In this document: positions 13,201 through 19,200 of the stretch, in pieces
Numbering within the stretch: position 1 is the stretch's first letter
Layout of the letters: every line of letters begins with the position of its first letter
Source: Symbiodinium natans
Lineage: Eukaryota; Sar; Dinophyceae; Suessiales; Symbiodiniaceae
Direction of reading: 5' to 3'
Length of the DNA: 35,000 nucleotides
NCBI GenBank assembly: GCA_905221605.1
Contig: CAJNDS010002433.1
Coordinates: forward strand, 70,001-105,000
The notes under the pieces: generated by a model
The model's input: the letters and a program-made list of their open reading frames with translations, nothing else
Database searches by the model: none
What the model was told of the DNA's origin: nothing
Made by a program: the position numbers and the translations under genes

Positions 13201-16200
13201 GGGCGAGAAACCCTAAACCCTAAACCCTAAACCCTAAACCCTAAACCCTAAACCCTAAACCCTAAACCCTAAACCCTAAACCCTAAGGAGATGACGGATG
13301 CAGGAAACCCAGAGCCGAAGCTCTAAACAGGCCCCAATCCCGAAGGAGGCAGGAGGTGGAGTAGGGGTTTAGGGTTTAGGGTTTAGGGTTTAGGGTTTAG
13401 GGTTTAGGGTTTAAAGCCAGTAAAGAAGCCTGAAACACTTAAGAGCCCGAATCCTTAAAAGCGGGGAGGTTGAGTTAGAAGCCCGATGCCTGCAGCCCTA
13501 ACGCCCTTCAAGGCGGAACAAAGCCAACGCGAGGCGTCGTGTGGAACACTGGGGGTATGGGCGACCCTGCACCCTAACTACTCCTAGGCGCCTTAGCAAT
13601 TAGAACAGGGTTTCCGGAAGGGTACCATTATAGTATAGCTATAGAATTAGACCATAAGGGAATACCCTGAGTAGTTATTCCGACCAGCCGTTTCTGCCCC
13701 AGGAATCGGCGCATCCGCTTCGACCTCAAGTTAAGACTGGAGGACATCCCGAAGGCAATTCTTATTTCTGGGTTTTTGGAGGGTTTGTTTGTTTTTTTGT
13801 CCTTGGCTCTGCGTCGTGTTTTCTTGTCAGTTGTTGTGGGTATTTAGGGCTTTGCTGCTGTTCTCAAGCTAACAGTGGGGCTCTGGGACCCCCCATTTTT
13901 CTTTAACCCCGAAGTCTACCCCTTCACAAACCCCTCTACAAGTGGTCTCCCATGAGTGTTAGACTCTTGCAACTGGTGGATAAGCCCTCAAGCGTTTAGG
14001 GTTTTTGGGTTTGGGTTAAGGGGTTTATGGTTCAGGGTTTAGGGTTTAGAGTTTAGGGTTTAGGGTTCAGGGTTTAGGGTTTAGGGTTTAGGGCCTAAGG
14101 TTTAGGGTTTAGGGTTTAGGGTTTACCCCCAAAGACCGGAGCACCTTGGAGCCTGCCAAAACCCCCTGAAGGTCCCTGAAGCCCCCGCCAAGCCTGTAAA
14201 TCGTGCCTCAACCTTGAACGCTAACCCCTGACCCCTGACCCCTGACCCCTAAACCCTAAACCCTAAACCCTAAACCTTAAACCCTAAACCCTAAGCCCTA
14301 AACCCGAAGCGCCCCCTACCCCACAGTAACAGAGACTCCAAAGGCTTTTTGACCCCTTGCGAACCGGGCGCGCTCGGTCGCGAAACGGCGCTAAGATCGT
14401 AACCCTTCCTAGTGAAGGAGCCTTTATTAGGGGTAACCCTTCCTGGTGAAGGAGCCTTTATTAGGGTTTAGGATGGTTTAGGGTTTAGGGCATGGGGTGG
14501 GATTTAGGGTTTAGGGACAGGGTTTGGGGTTCAGGGCTTGGTGCATAGGGCTTAGGGCTGCTTGGGGTACTTGGAGGTTCATGGGCACTTAGAACCCCAA
14601 TTATCACGAGCGCTTACAAGCCCCCCAGTCCTCGAAGTAGGTTATAAGGGGTTAGAAGTACCCATGAGCCCCTAAATCTCAGGCAGAGAGACCCTTGAAG
14701 CCCTAACAAACCCCAAACCCTAAACCCTACACCCTACACCCTAAACCCTAAACCCTAAACCCTAAACCCCAAATCCTAAACCCTAAACCCTAATCTTGAA
14801 CCTCCAAGTAGCGGGGGGATCCTCTGACCAACTTTCCGGAGCCCGGGAACGCCGGAAGGTGCCTGAGATCGTCCAGGAGATCAAGAACATGATCGACACG
14901 CATCCGGCTCCCCGGCTTCCTCCAAAGGTTAGGGTTCAGGGTTCAGGGTTTAGGGTTCAGGGTTTAGGGTTTAGGGTTCAGGGTTTAGGGTTTAGGGTTT
15001 AGGGTTTAGGGTTTAGGGCGTTAGGATTAAGCCCGATTAATAAGCCTAAACCCTAAGCACAAACCTCTGAAGCCCTGAACCCCCGCAACGCTAAACACAG
15101 AGCCCTGCATAAGACGCCTAGAGCCCCCCCAGAACCTCCCCTTAGAACCCAGGTTTAGGGTTTAGGGTGTAGGGTTTAGGGTCTAGGGTTGAGGGTTTAG
15201 GGTTAAGGGTTGCTTGGCGGGTTCTGGGGTGTCTGGGGTTTAGTGAGTTGGGAGTGCACCGAATCCTAAACCCTAACCCCCAAACCCTAAACGGCTAAAC
15301 CCTAAACCTTAAACCCTACACCCTAAACCCTAAACCCTAAACCCTAAACTCTAAACCCTAAACCCTAAACCCTAATTAAACCCTAAACCCTAAACCCTAA
15401 ACCCTAAACCCTAAACCCTGAACCTTAGGAGATCGACAGCATCACCCACCGCCTCGTGCGCTGGCGACAGGCCCATTTTCGGACATGTGGCCTTCGGGTT
15501 AAGGCGGTACGTAGGGGCCTAAGGAGTTCAGGGTTTAGGGTTCATGGTTTAGGGTTTAGGGTGTGGACCCTAAACCCCAATTCCTTGATCTCGACACCCC
15601 AAACCCTGCACCCTAAACCGGAGTATTTACCAGAAAGAAGGGTGGAAATCATTGAGGCTCCTACGATAAGGGCTCAGTTAGGAATTAGGGCCCTGTTTTG
15701 GGGGCTTATTGGTTTAGGGTTTTGGGTTTAGGGTTTAGGGTTTAGGGTTTAGGGCTGAAGGGCATTTTGTGTTCAAGGGATGTAGGGTCGAGGGTTTAGG
15801 GCTTCGGGTTCCAGGGAGCTCCCGAAACAGTGCGAGCAACCCAGGCTCCAGCACCGAAGCGTTGATGTGCTTCTAGGGTTTAGGGTTTAGGGTTTAGGGT
15901 TGAGGGTTTAGGGTTTGGGGTTTAGGGTTTAGGGTTTAGGGTTTAGGGCTGAAAGCCCGGGACGCTCTCGATCCTCACTCCCCAACCCTGAGCCCTCAAA
16001 CGTAAAAGCCTGACGCCCTGACCTTGATTCGTTAACCCTAAGCTCTAAAACCTGTCCCCGAAACCCCAAGATGTGTACCCGACCTGGAGCCACAAAGCAA
16101 GCCTGGGCCCAAACCACCCCACCCTCAACTTCCCTTAGCTCTAAGCCCTAAACACTCGAAGGGTTTAGGGTTTAGGGTTTAGGGTTTAGGTTGTAGGGTA

Positions 16201-19200
16201 ACAACCTTACCACCTAAAAGCCCTAAACCCACGCACCCCAAGCACCAGAACCCTAAACTCGAACCCTGCGGAGGTGGGCGACTACTATGCCAGCATCTGG
16301 CTCTCTTGCTGCTGAGCTTGCACGGTCGGAGGTTCTAGGGTTCGGGGGTTGCGGTTCTTTAGGGTTTAGGGGTCACCCTAAACCCTAAACCCTCAACCCT
16401 AAACCCTAAACCCTAAACCCTAAACCCTAAACCCTAAACCCCAATCCCTAAACCCTCAAGGCTTGACTCCCCTAGATGGAACCCGAGGCTACACCAAGTC
16501 CACGGAGCAAGGGATCAAGCTGCACCTGGGCCTCCGTGACTTAGGGGGGGCTTTTGGGCAGTTCGGAAAATTTTCCAGGGTTCAGGGTTTAGGGTTTAGG
16601 GTTTTAGGGTTCAAGGTTTAGGGTTCAGGGTTTAGGGTTTAGGGTTCAGAAATCCTAGGGTTTAGGGGTCAGGGTGTAGGGTTTAGGTTCCCAAACCCTC
16701 AACCCTAAGGCCTTGGGCAGCGAGGTTTCGGTCTTTCGAGAGTCCTGGTCTTCGCGCTTCCGAGGTAAATGTTAAGGTCACCATTCATGTACTGCCCTCA
16801 GAATCCTGATATAGCCCCAGGAGACTGCCCCCAAAATTATCTGCCCCTAAACCCGAAACCCTAAACCCTAACCCTAAACCCCTCAAGCAAGTACCCAAGG
16901 CAGCACTACATTGCTGTGGAGCAGTCGGTGCTCGAGCGGTGTGCTGCATGCCGGCTTGCCTTGGAGTTGAGGGTCCACGGAGCGGTCGCCCTCAACCCCA
17001 AAACCCCAAAAGGTTTAGGGTTCAGGGTTTAGGGTTTAGGGTTTATTGCAGTTTAGGTTTTAGGGCATAGGGGTTTAGGGTTTAGGGGCTTAGGGTTTGG
17101 GGTGTAGGGTTTAGGGTTTAGGGGTTTAGGGGTTTAGGGGTTTAGGGCTTAGGGTTCAGGGTCAAGGGTTGTGAGCCCATCAACACTCCAGAAGCTGCAT
17201 TCCTTCCGAGGCCATCGTCTACCGCCACGGCGCGGACTTCGCGGCCTCCACGCAGCTGTCTCTGAAAGGCGCAAGGGTTCAGGGCCGTTTAGGGTTTAGG
17301 GCTAGGGTTTAGGGTTTAGGGTTTAGGGGTTAGGTTCTCCATGGGGCCAGGGCCAGTAGTTAGAGGACCTCGATCCGCCCAAAAGCCCCTGCCCAACCCT
17401 CTCAAAAACCCTGTAAGCCTCAAGCCTTCAACCTCTACACCCCTAAACTCCTAAACCCCTGTACCCAGCCTTGAAACCCTAACCCCTAAACCCTAAACCC
17501 TAAACCCTAAACCCTAAACCCTAAACCCTAAACCCTAAACCCTAAACCCTAAACCCCAAACCCCAAACCCCAAACGTCCCGTCAGGTGTCGGAGGCCAGG
17601 CGAAGATCGAGGCGGCCCCACCAGTTTAGGGTTTAGGGTTTAGGGTTTAGGGTTTAGGGGTTTAGGCTAAGGGCCTTTCAGGCGTTTTCGGCGATGAAAG
17701 CCGAAGCCAGGTCGGGTTTGGGGTATAGGGTTTTGGGTTTACGGCCCCTCAACCCTAAACCCTAAACCCTGAAAATAAAAACCCTAAACCCTAAACCCGA
17801 AACCCTAAACCCTAAAACCCTAAACCCGAAACCCTAATCCCTAAACCCTAATCCCAACACTTGTTGCTTGGATGCGACTCCAAATTGGGCTCAAAGGGTC
17901 GGCCCCCCCCCCCCCCCCAAAGGACTTCGGATAGGGGGGGCTTTGGGGTAGAGGGGTTTAGGGTTTAGGGTTTAGGGTGCAGGGTTTAGGGTTTGGGAGG
18001 GATTACCCCCCTGCCCCCACGAGCAAACCTGTGGAGTTTAGGGTAGGCAGGGTTGCCTCGAAACCGCGAGAAGACGTAACTACAGAAGTTCGCCAATGGC
18101 CATGGCATTTGGAGAGTTGCGCAAGCGAAACAGAATCTTAAGAAGTTCGCCCTCCCACACTAGAGTACCCTAAGTTTCTTAACCAGCTAGCAGGAAACCG
18201 CAAGTCACACAAACCCTCCGGATCTACGTCGCTTTGCATGGATCAATGAGCATTCTATGATTCTATGATGGGTTCGATGTTGTCCTTGCTCACCACAGTC
18301 TTTCTTATCAATGCTTCAACAGCACCCTAAACCCTCAACCCTAAACCTGAAACCCTAAACCCTAAACACTAAACCCTAAACCCTAAACCCTAAACCCTAA
18401 ACCCTAAACCCTAAACCCTAAACCCTAACCCCTAAACCCTAACCCCTAAACCCTAAACCCTAAACCCTAAACCCTAAACCCTAAACCCTAAACCCTGAAC
18501 CCTGAACCCTAAACCCTAAACCCTAAACCCTAAACCCTAAACCCTAAACCCTAAACCCTAAACCCAAACCCTAAACACCAAACCTCCCTAAACCCTAAGC
18601 AGCTTCACGGCGCATGCTGGGAGGCCAGAGAGTGCAACCGTGAGAAATGGCGGCACGAATATCTCCAAAGATGGATTAAGTTGAATTCCCTAACACCCGG
18701 CATCACCCTAAACCCTACACCCTAAACCCTAAAACCCACTAAACCCTCAAACCCTAAACCCTAAACCCTAAACCCTAAACCCTAAACTCTAAACCCCCAA
18801 CAAACCCCTTGGCCAGGAGGGCGCTGTGGCCCGAACCAGCCGGGAGCGAGAGCTCCAAGATACGCGCGAGGCTGTGCTGAAGGCCTCTCTACTTTCTTCG
18901 GTGGTGGTGGTTAGGGTTTAGGGTTTAGGGTTTAGGGTTTCGGGTTTAGGGTTTAGGGTTTAGGGGGTTTAGGGGGTTTAGGGGTTAGGGTTGGGGTTTC
19001 GGGTATTAGGGGGGAGCTCTAAACCCTACTGTAAACCGTAAGACTTGAACCCTTAAGCCTTGAACCTCAAGGCCCTAAACCGCAGGCCCTGAAGATTCTG
19101 GGCCTTTTTTGGCCTCTCATTCGGGGCTCAGACGCACCGAACGCCCAAACCCTAGGGTTTAGGGTTTAGGGTTTAGGGTTAGGGTTTAGGGTTTAGGGTT

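Larger units (their letters stand above)
13755..14858. other. Intron: arrays, 35-bp tandem duplication, inverted-repeat element
   Basis: TTTAGGG at 14024-14125, CCCTGAC/CCCTAAA at 14225-14308, a tandem duplication at 14400-14468, an inverted-repeat element at 14568-14677 and CCCTAAA at 14710-14790. Confidence 0.75.

Noticed and set aside
13036-13230. Opposed 62-64 codon frames on both strands
   Set aside because: The core MscS exons at 12783 and 13703 join directly in phase (SRM-T-NRRI), leaving no room for an exon here.
15929-16117. 62-codon minus-strand frame
   Set aside because: Begins and ends in telomeric repeat, and lies in an intron of a gene on the other strand.
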